From positions 1,302,001-1,366,000 of the forward strand of contig CP103908.1 in NCBI GenBank assembly GCA_024970065.1: a stretch of 64,000 nucleotides of DNA, in the 5' to 3' direction. Positions 7,866-18,956 of the stretch are shown here, in pieces (the first letter of the stretch is position 1; the number at the start of each line of letters is the position of its first letter). Origin of the DNA: Pediococcus acidilactici (GTDB lineage: Bacteria; Bacillota; Bacilli; Lactobacillales; Lactobacillaceae). The position numbers and the translations under genes are program-made. The notes beneath the pieces are model-generated. The model saw nothing but the letters and a program-made list of their open reading frames with translations, was not told the origin of the DNA and did not search any database.

Positions 7866-10511
7866 TTATTTATCTTGGGTCTCTAGCCATTCGCTAGCAG
7901 CTTTCAACGCTTCGTTAATTTTTTCTGGTGCAGAACCACCGGCTTGGGCCATGTTTGGACGGCCGCCACCGCCACCGTTAACCTTCGGTGCGATTGCTTT
8001 GATCAAATCGCCAGCCTTCAAACCTTTCTTTACGAACGGATCCTTTACGGCAGCAATTAAATTAGCCTTTTCGCCAATCTTAGCGCCTAAGACCAATACA
8101 TCAGATTGATCCTTAGTCTTCCAATCGTCCGCCATTTGCCGCAATTGATCCATGCCGGAAACCTGTACTTCGGCAGTAATTAACCGAATTCCATTGATTT
8201 CTTGTACTTGATCGTAGATATTGGCAACTTCAGCTTGGGCAATCTTGGCTTCCAGTTGGTTAATCGTTTGGTTCAAGTCCTTAACTTGTGCTTGTAACTG
8301 TTCAACTTTTGCAGGAACATCCTTCATTTGAGCACTCTTGAGCAAGCCCGCTGCCTTTTGTAAGAGCGCTTCTTCACCGTTTAAGAATTCTAGTGCCGCT
8401 TGGGAAGTAACGGCTTCGATCCGCCGAACTCCAGCCCCTACTCCAGATTCAGAAACAATCTTGAATAGACCAATTTCATTAGTGTTCTTTACGTGGGTAC
8501 CACCACAGAGTTCTCGTGAGTAATCACCAACGCTAACTACCCGAACCTTTTTACCATATTTATCATCAAACAGGGCAATGGCACCCATTTTCTTACCGGT
8601 TTCTAGGTCCGTTTCGACGGTGGTTACGGGAATTTCATCGTAGATTTTATCGTTAATAATCTCTTCAACTTTTTGCAAATCTTCGTCAGTAACCTGTCCA
8701 AAATGGGTAAAGTCAAACCGTAAGTAACCTGGTTCAACTAAGGAACCGGCTTGGTGAGTGTGTTCTCCTAAAACATCCCGGAGCGCTTGGTCAAGCAAGT
8801 GGGTCGCGGTATGGTTCTTTTCCACCTTCAAATGGAAGGCCCGATCCACAATGAGGGTAAACGATTCACCGGCGTGCATTTCTCGTTTAGCCTTGATGGT
8901 GTGCAAGTTTTGTCCGTTAGGGGCGTGTTGTACATCCACAACTTCGGCTACCACGTTGCCGTCGGCGTCCTCGATCACCCCTTGGTCAGCTACTTGGCCA
9001 CCCATTTCCGCATAGAATGGGGTTACGTCAAATAGTACGCGAGCTTCTCCTGGATTTACCGTATCGGTTAACTGATCATCCTGGATAATATCTTTAAGCA
9101 CCGCAGCGTCCACTTTCAAGGTGTCGTAGCCAACGTATTCACTTGGGGTCTTCAAGTCCGTTAGCAGATCAGATTGCACGCCCATTGACTTAGCATTAGA
9201 ACGTGCTGAACGAGCCCGTTCCTTTTGTTTTTGCATTTCGTCCGCAAAGCCGGCTTCGTCAATTTCCATTCCCTGGTCTTCCGCGTATTCCTTCGCTAGT
9301 TCTAACGGGAATCCGTAGGTGTCGAATAAGCGGAAAGCATCCTTACCAGAGATTACCTTAGAATGGTCCGCCTTGGTGTCGGCGATGATTGAATTTAATA
9401 ATTCCAGACCATCCGTTAGGGTTTCGTTAAAGCGGTCTTCTTCTGACTTGATTACTTTTTCAATGTAATCCTTGTCCGCAAGTACCTCAGGGTAGTAGTC
9501 TTCCATAATCTTACCGACTACTGGTACCATTTGATACAAGAATGGCTTATTAATGTTCAGCTTCTTACCGTGCATAACTGCCCGCCGAAGTAAGCGCCGA
9601 ATTACGTATCCACGGCCTTCGTTAGACGGAATGGCGCCGTCCCCAATCGCAAACGTAATTGCCCGCGCGTGGTCAGCGATCACCTTGAAGGAAACGTCGT
9701 CATTTTTATCAACGCCGTATTTCTTACCACTAAGTTTTTCTACTTCGTGAATAATTGGCAAGAAAAGGTCCGTTTCAAAGTTAGTTGGTGCGTCTTGGAA
9801 TACGGAAACCACCCGTTCTAAGCCCATCCCCGTATCAATGTTTTTGTGTGGGAGTGGTTCATAGGTTCCGTCCGGCTTGTGGTTGAATTGTGAAAAGACG
9901 ATGTTCCAAATTTCCAGCCAGCGTTCGTTTTCTCCGCCAGGGTAATTTTCTGGATCGTCATCGGCAAGGTTATTGAACTCTTCGCCGCGATCATAGAAGA
10001 TTTCAGAATCGGGACCACTAGGGCCTTCCCCAATATCCCAGAAGTTATCTTCCGCTTCCACAATGTGACTTGGATCTACGCCAGTTTCTAACCAAATCTT
10101 CTTCGCTTCCTCGTCCTTCGGGTAAACCGTCACGTAAAGCTTTTCTGGATCCATGTCAAACCATTCTTTAGAAGTTAAAAGTTCCCAAGCCCAGTGGATG
10201 GCTTCTTCTTTAAAGTAATCGCCCACCGAAAAGTTTCCTAACATTTCAAAGAGCGTGTGGTGCCGCGCGGTATGGCCAACGTTTTCAATGTCGTTAGTCC
10301 GGATACTCTTTTGTGAACTAGTTAACCGGGGAACTTCGGGAACTACGCTACCATCAAAGTATTTTTTCATTGTGGCAACTCCGGAGTTAACCCATAACAA
10401 AGTGGGGTCATCCTTTGGAATCAGCGACGCACTAGGTTCCACCACGTGGCCCTTGCTTTTGAAGAAATCTAAATACATGCGCCGAATTTCACTACTTGAT
10501 TTTCTTTCCAT
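7866..10511 (-). CDS. alaS: Alanyl-tRNA synthetase
   Basis: Charges tRNA-Ala and edits mischarged Ser and Gly. It has 881 residues, full length. Order: class II catalytic core from the N-terminus (motif 1 region FFKSKGHVVEPSASLIP; motif 2 region FEMLGNFSVGDYFKEEAIHW), the editing domain with the zinc site HTATHLLDQAL and CGGTHV, and a C-terminal coiled coil plus DHHA1 domain with the GGGGGRPNMAQAG segment. Start ATG has a perfect TAGGAGG site. Expression is controlled by the T-box leader directly upstream. Confidence 0.97.
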   Translation of the reverse strand: MERKSSSEIRRMYLDFFKSKGHVVEPSASLIPKDDPTLLWVNSGVATMKKYFDGSVVPEVPRLTSSQKSIRTNDIENVGHTARHHTLFEMLGNFSVGDYFKEEAIHWAWELLTSKEWFDMDPEKLYVTVYPKDEEAKKIWLETGVDPSHIVEAEDNFWDIGEGPSGPDSEIFYDRGEEFNNLADDDPENYPGGENERWLEIWNIVFSQFNHKPDGTYEPLPHKNIDTGMGLERVVSVFQDAPTNFETDLFLPIIHEVEKLSGKKYGVDKNDDVSFKVIADHARAITFAIGDGAIPSNEGRGYVIRRLLRRAVMHGKKLNINKPFLYQMVPVVGKIMEDYYPEVLADKDYIEKVIKSEEDRFNETLTDGLELLNSIIADTKADHSKVISGKDAFRLFDTYGFPLELAKEYAEDQGMEIDEAGFADEMQKQKERARSARSNAKSMGVQSDLLTDLKTPSEYVGYDTLKVDAAVLKDIIQDDQLTDTVNPGEARVLFDVTPFYAEMGGQVADQGVIEDADGNVVAEVVDVQHAPNGQNLHTIKAKREMHAGESFTLIVDRAFHLKVEKNHTATHLLDQALRDVLGEHTHQAGSLVEPGYLRFDFTHFGQVTDEDLQKVEEIINDKIYDEIPVTTVETDLETGKKMGAIALFDDKYGKKVRVVSVGDYSRELCGGTHVKNTNEIGLFKIVSESGVGAGVRRIEAVTSQAALEFLNGEEALLQKAAGLLKSAQMKDVPAKVEQLQAQVKDLNQTINQLEAKIAQAEVANIYDQVQEINGIRLITAEVQVSGMDQLRQMADDWKTKDQSDVLVLGAKIGEKANLIAAVKDPFVKKGLKAGDLIKAIAPKVNGGGGGRPNMAQAGGSAPEKINEALKAASEWLETQDK

Positions 10512-10524
10512 TTTTTCCTCCTAA

Positions 10525-10746
10525 AATAAAAAACACCGTTGCTCGTAAAATAAAGACGCCGAAACGCGGTACCACTTTACTTGCAACGATGTTTAGATCG
10601 TATACCTCTTGAGTCTCATTAACGCTGAGAAGACGATTCATTATTAATCGGGTAGCACGACCACGACGCTTCGCTCTTTTCACCAACCAGAACGTCTCTA
10701 CACTAAGCGTTGCGCGGCCACATGTCCCTAATGATTCTAAATATCA
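10525..10746 (-). promoter_or_regulatory. T-box riboswitch leader of alaS
   Basis: The minus strand carries the T-box core TGGTACCGCG (10565-10574) followed by a terminator whose arms are 10531-10542 and 10583-10594, ending in a T run. Uncharged tRNA-Ala should stabilise the competing antiterminator and allow read-through into alaS. A GCT triplet followed by A (10654-10656) is a reasonable alanine specifier, but I did not fold Stem I fully, so the specifier is tentative. Confidence 0.9.
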
Positions 10747-10752
10747 CAGCTA

Positions 10753-10781
10753 ATTATAGAAAACCAAATTAAGATTGTCAA
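10753..10781 (-). promoter_or_regulatory. Consensus promoter of the alaS T-box transcript
   Basis: TTGACA (10776-10781), 17-base spacer, TATAAT (10753-10758) on the minus strand, a perfect sigma-A consensus. It begins immediately beyond the stop codon of the upstream helicase gene. Confidence 0.92.
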
Positions 10782-10782
10782 T

Positions 10783-12144
10783 TTATCTTCGTTTCGAACG
10801 CGATTGCCGCATTTTGGCTTTCTTCGCTTCGCGAACTGCCTGATGTTGTTCCATCCGGCGGTCGCGAATTGCCTTTTCAGAAATTGCCTTTTTAATGCGC
10901 CGTTTGTAACCTGGTTTAACCTTCTTCTTTTTCTTTTTAACTAACCCGACCAGGGTAGGGTCCAGTTTTTTCTGACTTAGCCGCCGGGTTTGCCGCCGTT
11001 GACGATCGTACGTATCCATCAGTTCGTGATTACGCAATTGTTGGGGAATAAACTTAACCCCCATTTTTTCAACTTCCGCTACTTCGGCTTCTTCGTTAGG
11101 CATGTACAACGTAATGGCCGTCCCTGGTAAACCATTGCGGCCGGTCCGCCCTACCCGGTGAATGAAGAATTCTAAATCAGTTGGAATGTCGTCGTTAATT
11201 ACTAGCGAGACCCCTTCGATATCAATTCCCCGTGCCGCTAAATCGGTCGCCACCACGTATTGGTAACGTAAGCGGTGGATGTCTTTCATGATTCGTTTCC
11301 GTTCCCGAGGCGGAATTCCACCGTGAATTTTAGCCACCGGTAGTCCTTGCGACTTCAGGTAGTTAGTTAATTCGTCCGCCCGTTCCTTTGTATTAGTAAA
11401 TACTAAGGCTAAGTATGGTTCCCCCATCGTCAACAACTGGTAAATCAAGTTATTTTTATCCTGACTCTTGGTAGAAATCAAAATATTTTTAATTGTCGGA
11501 CTAATCGTAGTCGCCACCGGAATTTCTTCAATTGCCGGGTGCTTCATGTATTTTTGTAAAAAGACGTTTAATTGTTGCGGAATCGTAGCGGAAAAGACCA
11601 ACATCTGTAAGTCCTCGGGCATACTTGCCGCAATTTGGTCGACGGCACTTAAAAAGCCCATGTCCAAAGTCATGTCCGCTTCGTCAATTACCAGATACCG
11701 AACTTGCCGAAAGTTAAGTGCCCGGGCTTGTAATAAGTCCAGCACCCGTCCCGGAGTACCGATGACGATTGCCGGCTGGTGGTGTTCTAATTTAGCAATT
11801 TGACGTTTTTTGTCGGTTCCCCCAACGTAATTACCGATTTCAATTGGGGTTTCTGAAGCGGCTGCTAACTGTTTAGCCGCTTCGTAGATTTGGTAAGCTA
11901 ATTCCCGACTAGGCGTGGTGATTACCGCTTGAATCGCGTTTTTGTCCGGATCGATTTGGTTAAAAATCGGTAGCAAAAACGCGTGGGTTTTCCCGCTTCC
12001 AGTTTGGGATTGGCCCACTACGCTTTGACCATCCGCAATTAGCGGAATCACACGCTCTTGGACCGGAGTCGGTTTCACAAAACCAATTTGATCCAAAGCC
12101 TGCATGAGAAATGGTTTTAGATTAAACTTTTGAAATTCGTTCAT
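10783..12144 (-). CDS. cshB: DEAD-box ATP-dependent RNA helicase, CshB-like
   Basis: RNA helicase likely to act in ribosome assembly, RNA turnover or cold adaptation. It has 453 residues. Motifs in order: Q motif (FVKPTPVQERVIP), motif I GQSQTGSGKT, PSRELA, GTPGR, DEAD (VIDEADMTLD), SAT, then the RecA-2 motifs including HRVGRTGRNG. The tail from about residue 385 is very rich in Lys and Arg, typical of rRNA-binding extensions. GQSQTGSGKT and the short length favour CshB over CshA. Start ATG has AAGGAG. The promoter of alaS begins at its stop codon, so there is no intrinsic terminator of its own. Confidence 0.92.
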   Translation of the reverse strand: MNEFQKFNLKPFLMQALDQIGFVKPTPVQERVIPLIADGQSVVGQSQTGSGKTHAFLLPIFNQIDPDKNAIQAVITTPSRELAYQIYEAAKQLAAASETPIEIGNYVGGTDKKRQIAKLEHHQPAIVIGTPGRVLDLLQARALNFRQVRYLVIDEADMTLDMGFLSAVDQIAASMPEDLQMLVFSATIPQQLNVFLQKYMKHPAIEEIPVATTISPTIKNILISTKSQDKNNLIYQLLTMGEPYLALVFTNTKERADELTNYLKSQGLPVAKIHGGIPPRERKRIMKDIHRLRYQYVVATDLAARGIDIEGVSLVINDDIPTDLEFFIHRVGRTGRNGLPGTAITLYMPNEEAEVAEVEKMGVKFIPQQLRNHELMDTYDRQRRQTRRLSQKKLDPTLVGLVKKKKKKVKPGYKRRIKKAISEKAIRDRRMEQHQAVREAKKAKMRQSRSKRR

Positions 12145-12237
12145 ACTAGCTCCTTACTATTTATTGCAGAAAGTGGAAAAGGATCCGGATAGCTTTATGG
12201 CACAGGAACCTAAAGCCGTGTGCTTTATAACCATTAA

Positions 12238-12289
12238 CTTAATCCCCCACCAATCGTTTAAACCGCGATTAATGGGGGACTTGGTTAAG
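12238..12289. repeat. Long inverted repeat between nrnA and cshB
   Basis: CTTAATCCCCCACCAATCG (12238-12256) can pair with CGATTAATGGGGGACTTGGTTAAG ending at 12289, with small internal bulges. It lies after nrnA and before cshB, so a terminator is the natural reading, but no T run follows on either strand. It may be a processed or Rho-assisted end, or an RNA element in the cshB leader. Confidence 0.5.
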
Positions 12290-12399
12290 CAAACCCAACT
12301 AACTTTTAGCGCACGTTTGGGCTCTATTAAAACCACAAGCTAAAACGTTCTTCTTGTACTCGTCAAAAATATCCGAGTATTCTTCCACTTTAAAATTTT

Positions 12400-13335
12400 T
12401 TAAACTAATTCTTCTAATTCTTTAACGATTTGAGCAACCTCGTCACGGTCTGCTGCCTTTGCGCCACTGGCAAGCGGGTGTCCGCCCCCATGGTGTCGCT
12501 TAGCCAATTCATTAATAACCGGCCCCTTCGAACGTAACCGCACCCGGAAGGAGTGGTCATCTTGTTCAACAAAGATTGCCCAGCATTTAACTTGCGCAAT
12601 GTGTCCTGGAAGTGGCACAATTCCAGCCGTTCCAGCATCTTTCAAGTCAAATTTTTCCAAGATTTCCTTGGTTAACACTAGGTGGGCCGCGCCTTGCTCA
12701 CTAATGGTGAGGTGGTCGTAAAGGTAGGCCGACAAATGAGCGACCGCAACCGGGATTTCATCCAGAATTTGGTTAACCTTAACCATGTCAAAACCGGTCG
12801 TCATTAGCCCCGCCACTACTTCATGAGTGTGGGCACTCGTTGCTGAATACATAAACCGCCCCGTATCACCAACAATTCCGGCATACAGATCACTAGCTGC
12901 GTCTTGCGGCAATACTAGCTCTGACTTAAACCGGTTGTAAAAATCATAAACCAGCTCTGAGCTGCTGGAAGCAGCTTCTTTAACCCACATCAAGTCGCCA
13001 AAGGGTTCGTCATTAGGATGGTGGTCAATTTTAATCAAGTAGGCTCCTTGATCAAACCGCCGGTCATCAATTCGGGGAGCGTTCGCCGTATCAATAACGA
13101 TTACCAAAGCGTCGTCGAAGAACTCGTTGTCCACTTCGTCCATTTGACCTAGCCAGCTTAATCCATCAATTTGCTTTCCCACGACTTTGATTTGTTTGTG
13201 GGGAAAGGATGCCTGTAAAATCTTTGCTAACCCGACTTGTGACCCAATCGCGTCCGGATCCGGACGTTGGTGCCGATGAATCACAATGCGGTTATACTTT
13301 TTAATTTGTGCTAAAATTTCTTCCTGTGTATCCAT
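12400..13335 (-). CDS. nrnA: Bifunctional oligoribonuclease / PAP phosphatase NrnA
   Basis: DHH-DHHA1 phosphoesterase that degrades very short RNAs and pApA and dephosphorylates 3',5'-bisphosphates. I start at ATG 13335 (MDTQEEILAQIKKY), which has GAGG six bases upstream and matches the family N-terminus. An ATG twelve bases earlier has no ribosome binding site. Motifs: HRHQRPDPDAIGSQ, the DHH motif in IKIDHHPND, and the DHHA1 glycine loop HHGGGHPLASGA. It lies downstream of zwf and dinB on the same strand. Confidence 0.94.
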   Translation of the reverse strand: MDTQEEILAQIKKYNRIVIHRHQRPDPDAIGSQVGLAKILQASFPHKQIKVVGKQIDGLSWLGQMDEVDNEFFDDALVIVIDTANAPRIDDRRFDQGAYLIKIDHHPNDEPFGDLMWVKEAASSSSELVYDFYNRFKSELVLPQDAASDLYAGIVGDTGRFMYSATSAHTHEVVAGLMTTGFDMVKVNQILDEIPVAVAHLSAYLYDHLTISEQGAAHLVLTKEILEKFDLKDAGTAGIVPLPGHIAQVKCWAIFVEQDDHSFRVRLRSKGPVINELAKRHHGGGHPLASGAKAADRDEVAQIVKELEELV

Positions 13336-13359
13336 TTTCAACCTCATTCACTATTGTCA

Positions 13360-13381
13360 ATTAAGCCGCAACCGGCTTAAT
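13360..13381. other. Short hairpin between dinB and nrnA
   Basis: Perfect 9-bp stem ATTAAGCCG / CGGCTTAAT with a 4-base loop, without a T run. It could be a weak terminator or an mRNA stabiliser between the two genes. Confidence 0.45.
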
Positions 13382-13414
13382 CTGTCTACTCACGTGTTAA
13401 AGCATACCATAAAA

Positions 13415-14539
13415 TCAGTCCTCATGCTTAAACAGCGGTAAAGAAACTTCTTGGAAACTTTGGTCGGTTAGGTTGGTGATGGTAATCCCCAACAAACGGA
13501 TTCCACGAGAAAAATCAGCGATGTCATCAAAAATTTGCTTCGCGTAAAAATAATAAGTTTCGCTATCGGTCGGTAGGAATTCGGGACGGGTAATTCGCTT
13601 AGTAAGGGTCTCGAAATCACTATATCGCAATTTCAAAACTAAAGTTTTACCATGCTTTTGACGTTTGGCAACCGCTTGAGCTAATTTTTGGGCAATTAAG
13701 CGAAGCCGCTGATCAACTTCGCTTTCCGTCATCAACGGTTTGCCATAAGTTTCTTCTTTACCAATTGACTTACGTTCACGTTGGTAAGCTACCGGTCGGT
13801 CATCTTGTCCGCGGACCCGCCGGTAGAGCGTGTAGCCAAATTTACCAAAGTGGTGAATCAAATCGTTTTCGCTCAGTTTTAATAAGTCCGCTCCCTTAAA
13901 CACGCCTAATTCATGCATTTTAGGAATCGTCTTTTTCCCAACTCCCCGAAACTGTTCGATTGGCATTTCCTTCAAAAAAGACGCCACGTCATCCTTTTCG
14001 ATAATAGCCACCCCGACTGGTTTAGCATATTCCGACGCCATTTTTGCCAAAAATTTATTGTAAGAAATTCCGGTGGAACAGGTCAGCTGGGTGTGGTTAA
14101 AAATCCGCTTTTGAATTTCATGGGCGATCAGTACCGAATCTTGCATTCCCTTCTTATCATCCGTTACGTCGAGATAAGCTTCATCAAGGGCCACCGTTTC
14201 AATTTTATCGGTAAATTCATGAAAAATATGGTGAATTTGGTCCGACACTGCCCGGTATTTTTCAAAATCAGGGGTCTTAAAAACCGCCTGGGGACAGAGT
14301 TCCAATGCCTTCGCGGCTGGCATTGCGGAGTGGACTCCCGATTGGCGGGCAACGTAATTAGCCGTCGCTACCACCCCGTGACCACCCGTTTGACGAGGAT
14401 CCCGGGCCACCACTAGCGGTTTGGTGCGCAATTCCGGATGGTCCCGCATTTCGATTGAAGCATAAAAAGCGTCCATGTCAACATGAATAATCTTTCGAGA
14501 ATCGTCAATTATCAACGGTGTTGACACCTGGTTTGTCAA
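13415..14539 (-). CDS. dinB: DNA polymerase IV (Y-family translesion polymerase)
   Basis: Error-prone polymerase that bypasses lesions. The catalytic palm begins [14 protein letters not shown] and the second acidic site is [10 protein letters not shown]. Length about 374 residues from the TTG at 14539, which I prefer because GGAGGT lies eight bases upstream. A GTG at 14554 would add five residues but overlaps that site. The C-terminus ends [12 protein letters not shown], which resembles a beta-clamp binding motif. It begins 20 bases after the zwf stop, so the two are likely co-transcribed. Confidence 0.95.
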   Translation of the reverse strand: MTNQVSTPLIIDDSRKIIHVDMDAFYASIEMRDHPELRTKPLVVARDPRQTGGHGVVATANYVARQSGVHSAMPAAKALELCPQAVFKTPDFEKYRAVSDQIHHIFHEFTDKIETVALDEAYLDVTDDKKGMQDSVLIAHEIQKRIFNHTQLTCSTGISYNKFLAKMASEYAKPVGVAIIEKDDVASFLKEMPIEQFRGVGKKTIPKMHELGVFKGADLLKLSENDLIHHFGKFGYTLYRRVRGQDDRPVAYQRERKSIGKEETYGKPLMTESEVDQRLRLIAQKLAQAVAKRQKHGKTLVLKLRYSDFETLTKRITRPEFLPTDSETYYFYAKQIFDDIADFSRGIRLLGITITNLTDQSFQEVSLPLFKHED

Positions 14540-14559
14540 AGCGGCCACCTCCACTTTCG

Positions 14560-16047
14560 TTATTGCTGTGGGTTAAAAATCCATTCTCGACCATCCCGAG
14601 CCAATAAATCGTTCGCCGCTTGAGGTCCCATGCTACCACTTGCATAATTAGGAAAATCAGGAGTTTCAGCGTCCCAAACTTGACGAACCACGTCCACAAT
14701 TTGCCAAGCTTTCCGGACTTCGTGCCAGTGGGCAAAGTTAGTCTTATTACCCATTAAGGCATCCCGAATCAAGCTTTCGTAAGCATCCGGAGTCTTCGCC
14801 TTTTCCGAAGCTGACTTCCGGTAGCGTAAGTGGACTGGTGAAAGCTGGTAGCCTTGGTTCCCTTTTTTCGTATTGAATTGCAGCGTAAACCCTTGGTCAG
14901 GTTCAATGTGCAAGGTTAACACGTTAGTTTCTAACTTCTGGTTTGGATCACTACTAAAGATATTTCGATCGTCATTTTTAAAGACTACGTTGATCTGGGT
15001 CGATTTTTTTGCTAACCGTTTTCCGGTGCGCACGTAAATTGGCACTCCATCTAAGGAAGGGTTGTGGGTGATTAGCTTTCCAGCCACAAAAGTTTCGATA
15101 GCGGAATCGTCCGCGGTGCCCTCTTCATCCCGGTAAGCTAATTGCGTATGCGCTGGATCTTCCCCGTATTGTCCCCGCACAAAGTTTTGGGCAGCCTCTT
15201 CCTTAGTATACGTCTGAATATTTTCAAGAGCTTCAATCTTTTTATCTTGCAAATGCTGGGAGTCAAATACTTCTGGTCGTTCCATCGTTAACAACGATAC
15301 GATTTGCATGATGTGATTTTGGAGCATATCTCGCATGGCTCCGGCGGTTTCGTAATAACCAGCCCGCTCTTCTACCCCTAGTGACTCTGCCAGGGTAATT
15401 TGGATATTATCAATGTGTTCTTTGTTCCATAACGAGTTAAACAAGGCGTTACCAAATCGAAGCCCCGCAATCGATTGGATTGGTTCTTTACCTAAGTAAT
15501 GGTCAATCCGAAAGATTTGTTCTTCGGCAAACGATCCGGAAATTGAGTCGTTTAATTCCTTAGCACTTTGGTAGTCCCGACCAAACGGTTTTTCAATAAT
15601 CAACCGGTTGAATCCAGTGCCTTCAGTCAGGAGCTTTTGGTCCTTTAGATGACCGGCAATTGTGCCAAAGAAACGTGGCGCCATTGCTAAATAGAAAATC
15701 CGGTTCCCCTCTAGCTGATATTTTTCGTCTAATTGGTCAGCGAGGTCTCGTAAGGCCACGTAATGTTCCGCATCATCAACATTGTGGGATTGGTAATAAA
15801 AATGGCTAGCAAATTTACGAGGCAGCTCGCTATTCGTCCGACCAGCGTCCCGACCGGAATCTTCGATCGCGCTCATCACAACTTCATGGTAATGGTCATT
15901 CGACCATGGTCGGCGAGCAGTACCAATTACGGCAAAGTTTTCCTTTAAGTACCCTTTTTCATATAGATTAAAAAGCGCGGGATATAATTTACGGTAAGCT
16001 AAATCCCCCGTACCACCAAAAATAATAAATAATGCCTTTTGCTCCAT
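14560..16047 (-). CDS. zwf: Glucose-6-phosphate 1-dehydrogenase
   Basis: First enzyme of the oxidative pentose phosphate route, making NADPH and 6-phosphogluconolactone. I start at ATG 16047 ([20 protein letters not shown]), with GAGGA seven bases upstream; an in-frame TTG nine codons earlier is less likely. Rossmann motif GGTGDLA is at the N-terminus, and the active-site block is [11 protein letters not shown]. About 495 residues, full length. It heads a likely zwf-dinB-nrnA transcript. No gnd gene is adjacent. Confidence 0.96.
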   Translation of the reverse strand: MEQKALFIIFGGTGDLAYRKLYPALFNLYEKGYLKENFAVIGTARRPWSNDHYHEVVMSAIEDSGRDAGRTNSELPRKFASHFYYQSHNVDDAEHYVALRDLADQLDEKYQLEGNRIFYLAMAPRFFGTIAGHLKDQKLLTEGTGFNRLIIEKPFGRDYQSAKELNDSISGSFAEEQIFRIDHYLGKEPIQSIAGLRFGNALFNSLWNKEHIDNIQITLAESLGVEERAGYYETAGAMRDMLQNHIMQIVSLLTMERPEVFDSQHLQDKKIEALENIQTYTKEEAAQNFVRGQYGEDPAHTQLAYRDEEGTADDSAIETFVAGKLITHNPSLDGVPIYVRTGKRLAKKSTQINVVFKNDDRNIFSSDPNQKLETNVLTLHIEPDQGFTLQFNTKKGNQGYQLSPVHLRYRKSASEKAKTPDAYESLIRDALMGNKTNFAHWHEVRKAWQIVDVVRQVWDAETPDFPNYASGSMGPQAANDLLARDGREWIFNPQQ

Positions 16048-16233
16048 TTTTGAGTCCTCACTTTCAGTATTCAATGTTTTATATTATGAATCAGTTTGCC
16101 TCACCTAACAAGTAAAAACATTTCTGCTTCCTGGAAAAATCCTGGCCACTTGATCTACCCATTAATGCCATCCTTCAGCGCTTTGTGAAGTATTTTTTCG
16201 CGCACGGGTAGGTTTTGTTTTCCCACTACGGAT

Positions 16234-16286
16234 TATAAAAAGCTAGGATTTCACCCACTCAGACCGGGTGTTCCTAGCTTTTTATA
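16234..16286 (-). terminator. Terminator after yajC (symmetrical)
   Basis: Long stem with arms AAAAAGCTAGGA and TCCTAGCTTTTT and an inner CACCC/GGGTG pairing. A/T tracts on both sides make it usable in both directions. In context it ends the yajC transcript ahead of zwf. Confidence 0.85.
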
Positions 16287-16290
16287 AAAA

Positions 16291-16683
16291 TTACTTTTCT
16301 TCTGTAGTTGAATCAGTTTTTTCATCGTCCGTTGCGACAGTTGTATCGGTTGTGTCAGCATTAGTTGCATCAGTTGTTGATGCTGGAGCAACGCTTTGCT
16401 TCTTTTCAACCCGCATGATTGCCATTCGGTCAAATACCAAGTAAATCCCGTCACAATCTAGCGTAACCGTCTTTGCTTCGTTGTCGATCGAGTCAACCAC
16501 ACCGTGCAAACGACCAATCGTAACTACTTCGTCACCAACGTTTAACTGGTTCATCATTTCCTGGCGTTTTTGTTGTTGCTTACGTTGTGGACGAATCATC
16601 ATAAAGTACATTAACCCGAAGATTAAGATGAAGAAGACAATCGTACTCATTCCAAAACCACCATTTGCGGCTGCTAATAACAT
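16291..16683 (-). CDS. yajC: Preprotein translocase subunit YajC
   Basis: Small membrane partner of the Sec translocon. It has 130 residues: one transmembrane segment at about residues 12-32, then the family block MIRPQRKQQQKRQEMMNQL and a small beta domain (GDEVVTIGRLHGVVDSID). The last 35 residues are a low-complexity Thr/Ala/Asp/Glu tail, variable in lactobacilli. ATG has GAGGTG. It follows tgt after a 64-base gap, the usual order. Confidence 0.94.
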   Translation of the reverse strand: MLLAAANGGFGMSTIVFFILIFGLMYFMMIRPQRKQQQKRQEMMNQLNVGDEVVTIGRLHGVVDSIDNEAKTVTLDCDGIYLVFDRMAIMRVEKKQSVAPASTTDATNADTTDTTVATDDEKTDSTTEEK

Positions 16684-16747
16684 TTTTTCACCTCGCTAAT
16701 TCATTTATATTAACTGTACCAAAAATATACCTACTAAACCAGAGGTG

Positions 16748-17905
<1,158 letters not shown>

Positions 17906-17909
17906 TTAT

Positions 17910-18944
17910 TTATTTAATAAACATCGCGTCACCAAAACTGAAGAAGCGATATTTTTCTTCTACGGCGTGTTTATACGCATTTAAAATCATTTCTCGTCCA
18001 GTGAAGGCTGCTACCAGCATTACCAAGGTTGATTTTGGTAAATGGAAGTTTGTGATAAACGCGTCGACTACCTTCCATTCGTAACCTGGTTTAATGAAAA
18101 TATCGGTCCAACCGCTATCTGGCTTAATTTCTCCGTCAAACTTAGTCCCAATAGTTTCCAAGGTTCGGATGGAGGTTGTTCCGGTAGCAATGATTCGGCC
18201 CCCGTTTTTCCGTACTTCGTTTAAAGTAGCGGCCGCTTCTTCGGACAACCGGTAAAATTCGCTGTGCATCTTGTGATCTTCGATATTTTCTTCGTCAACC
18301 GGTCTGAAAGTACCTAACCCCACGTGCAAAGTTAAGTAAACTAACTTAACCCCCTTATCCTGAACCTTTTGGAGTAATTCCTTGGTCCAATGCAAACCTG
18401 CGGTAGGTGCTGCGGCCGAACCCGGCTCTTTTGAATAAACCGTTTGGTACCGTTCGGGATCATCTAGCTTTTCTTTAATATATGGTGGGAGCGGCATTTC
18501 ACCAAGTTTTTCTAAAATCTCCATAAAAATGCCGTCGTATTCAAATTCAATTTCACGTCCACCGTGATCAAGTTCCTTTTTGACGGTCGCCGTTAAACTA
18601 CCATCCCCAAACGTAATCTTCGTACCCACTTTAGCACGCCGTGCTGGCTTAACTAGCGTTTCCCAGCGGTCGCCTTCGATATTGTGCAAGAGCAAAACTT
18701 CAAGGTGTCCACCAGTTTCTTCTTTAAGTCCGTAGATCCGCGCTGGCATAACCCGGGAGTCGTTCATCACGATGGCATCCCCGGGATTAAGTTGGTCAAC
18801 AATGTCGTAAAAATGTTTATCCGCCATTTCACCAGTTTTATGGTCCAAAACTAGCATCCGGGAAGCGTCCCGCTTTTTAATCGGCGTTTGGGCAATTAAT
18901 TCGTGTGGTAAATCGTAATTAAAATCTTCCGTTGTTAATGTCAT
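17910..18944 (-). CDS. queA: S-adenosylmethionine:tRNA ribosyltransferase-isomerase
   Basis: Converts preQ1-tRNA to epoxyqueuosine-tRNA using the ribose of SAM. ATG at 18944 ([19 protein letters not shown]) has GAGGA eight bases upstream, so I prefer it to ATG 18953, which has no spacing. Conserved blocks: [31 protein letters not shown] and [10 protein letters not shown]. About 344 residues, full length. It lies between ruvB and tgt. Confidence 0.96.
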   Translation of the reverse strand: MTLTTEDFNYDLPHELIAQTPIKKRDASRMLVLDHKTGEMADKHFYDIVDQLNPGDAIVMNDSRVMPARIYGLKEETGGHLEVLLLHNIEGDRWETLVKPARRAKVGTKITFGDGSLTATVKKELDHGGREIEFEYDGIFMEILEKLGEMPLPPYIKEKLDDPERYQTVYSKEPGSAAAPTAGLHWTKELLQKVQDKGVKLVYLTLHVGLGTFRPVDEENIEDHKMHSEFYRLSEEAAATLNEVRKNGGRIIATGTTSIRTLETIGTKFDGEIKPDSGWTDIFIKPGYEWKVVDAFITNFHLPKSTLVMLVAAFTGREMILNAYKHAVEEKYRFFSFGDAMFIK

Positions 18945-18956
18945 TTTTTCCATTCC

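Noticed and set aside
12299..12388. 29-codon open frame on the minus strand with protein-like sequence (start GTG 12388)
   Set aside because: No ribosome binding site, very short, not recognised; the stretch is next to an inverted repeat. Chance is more likely.
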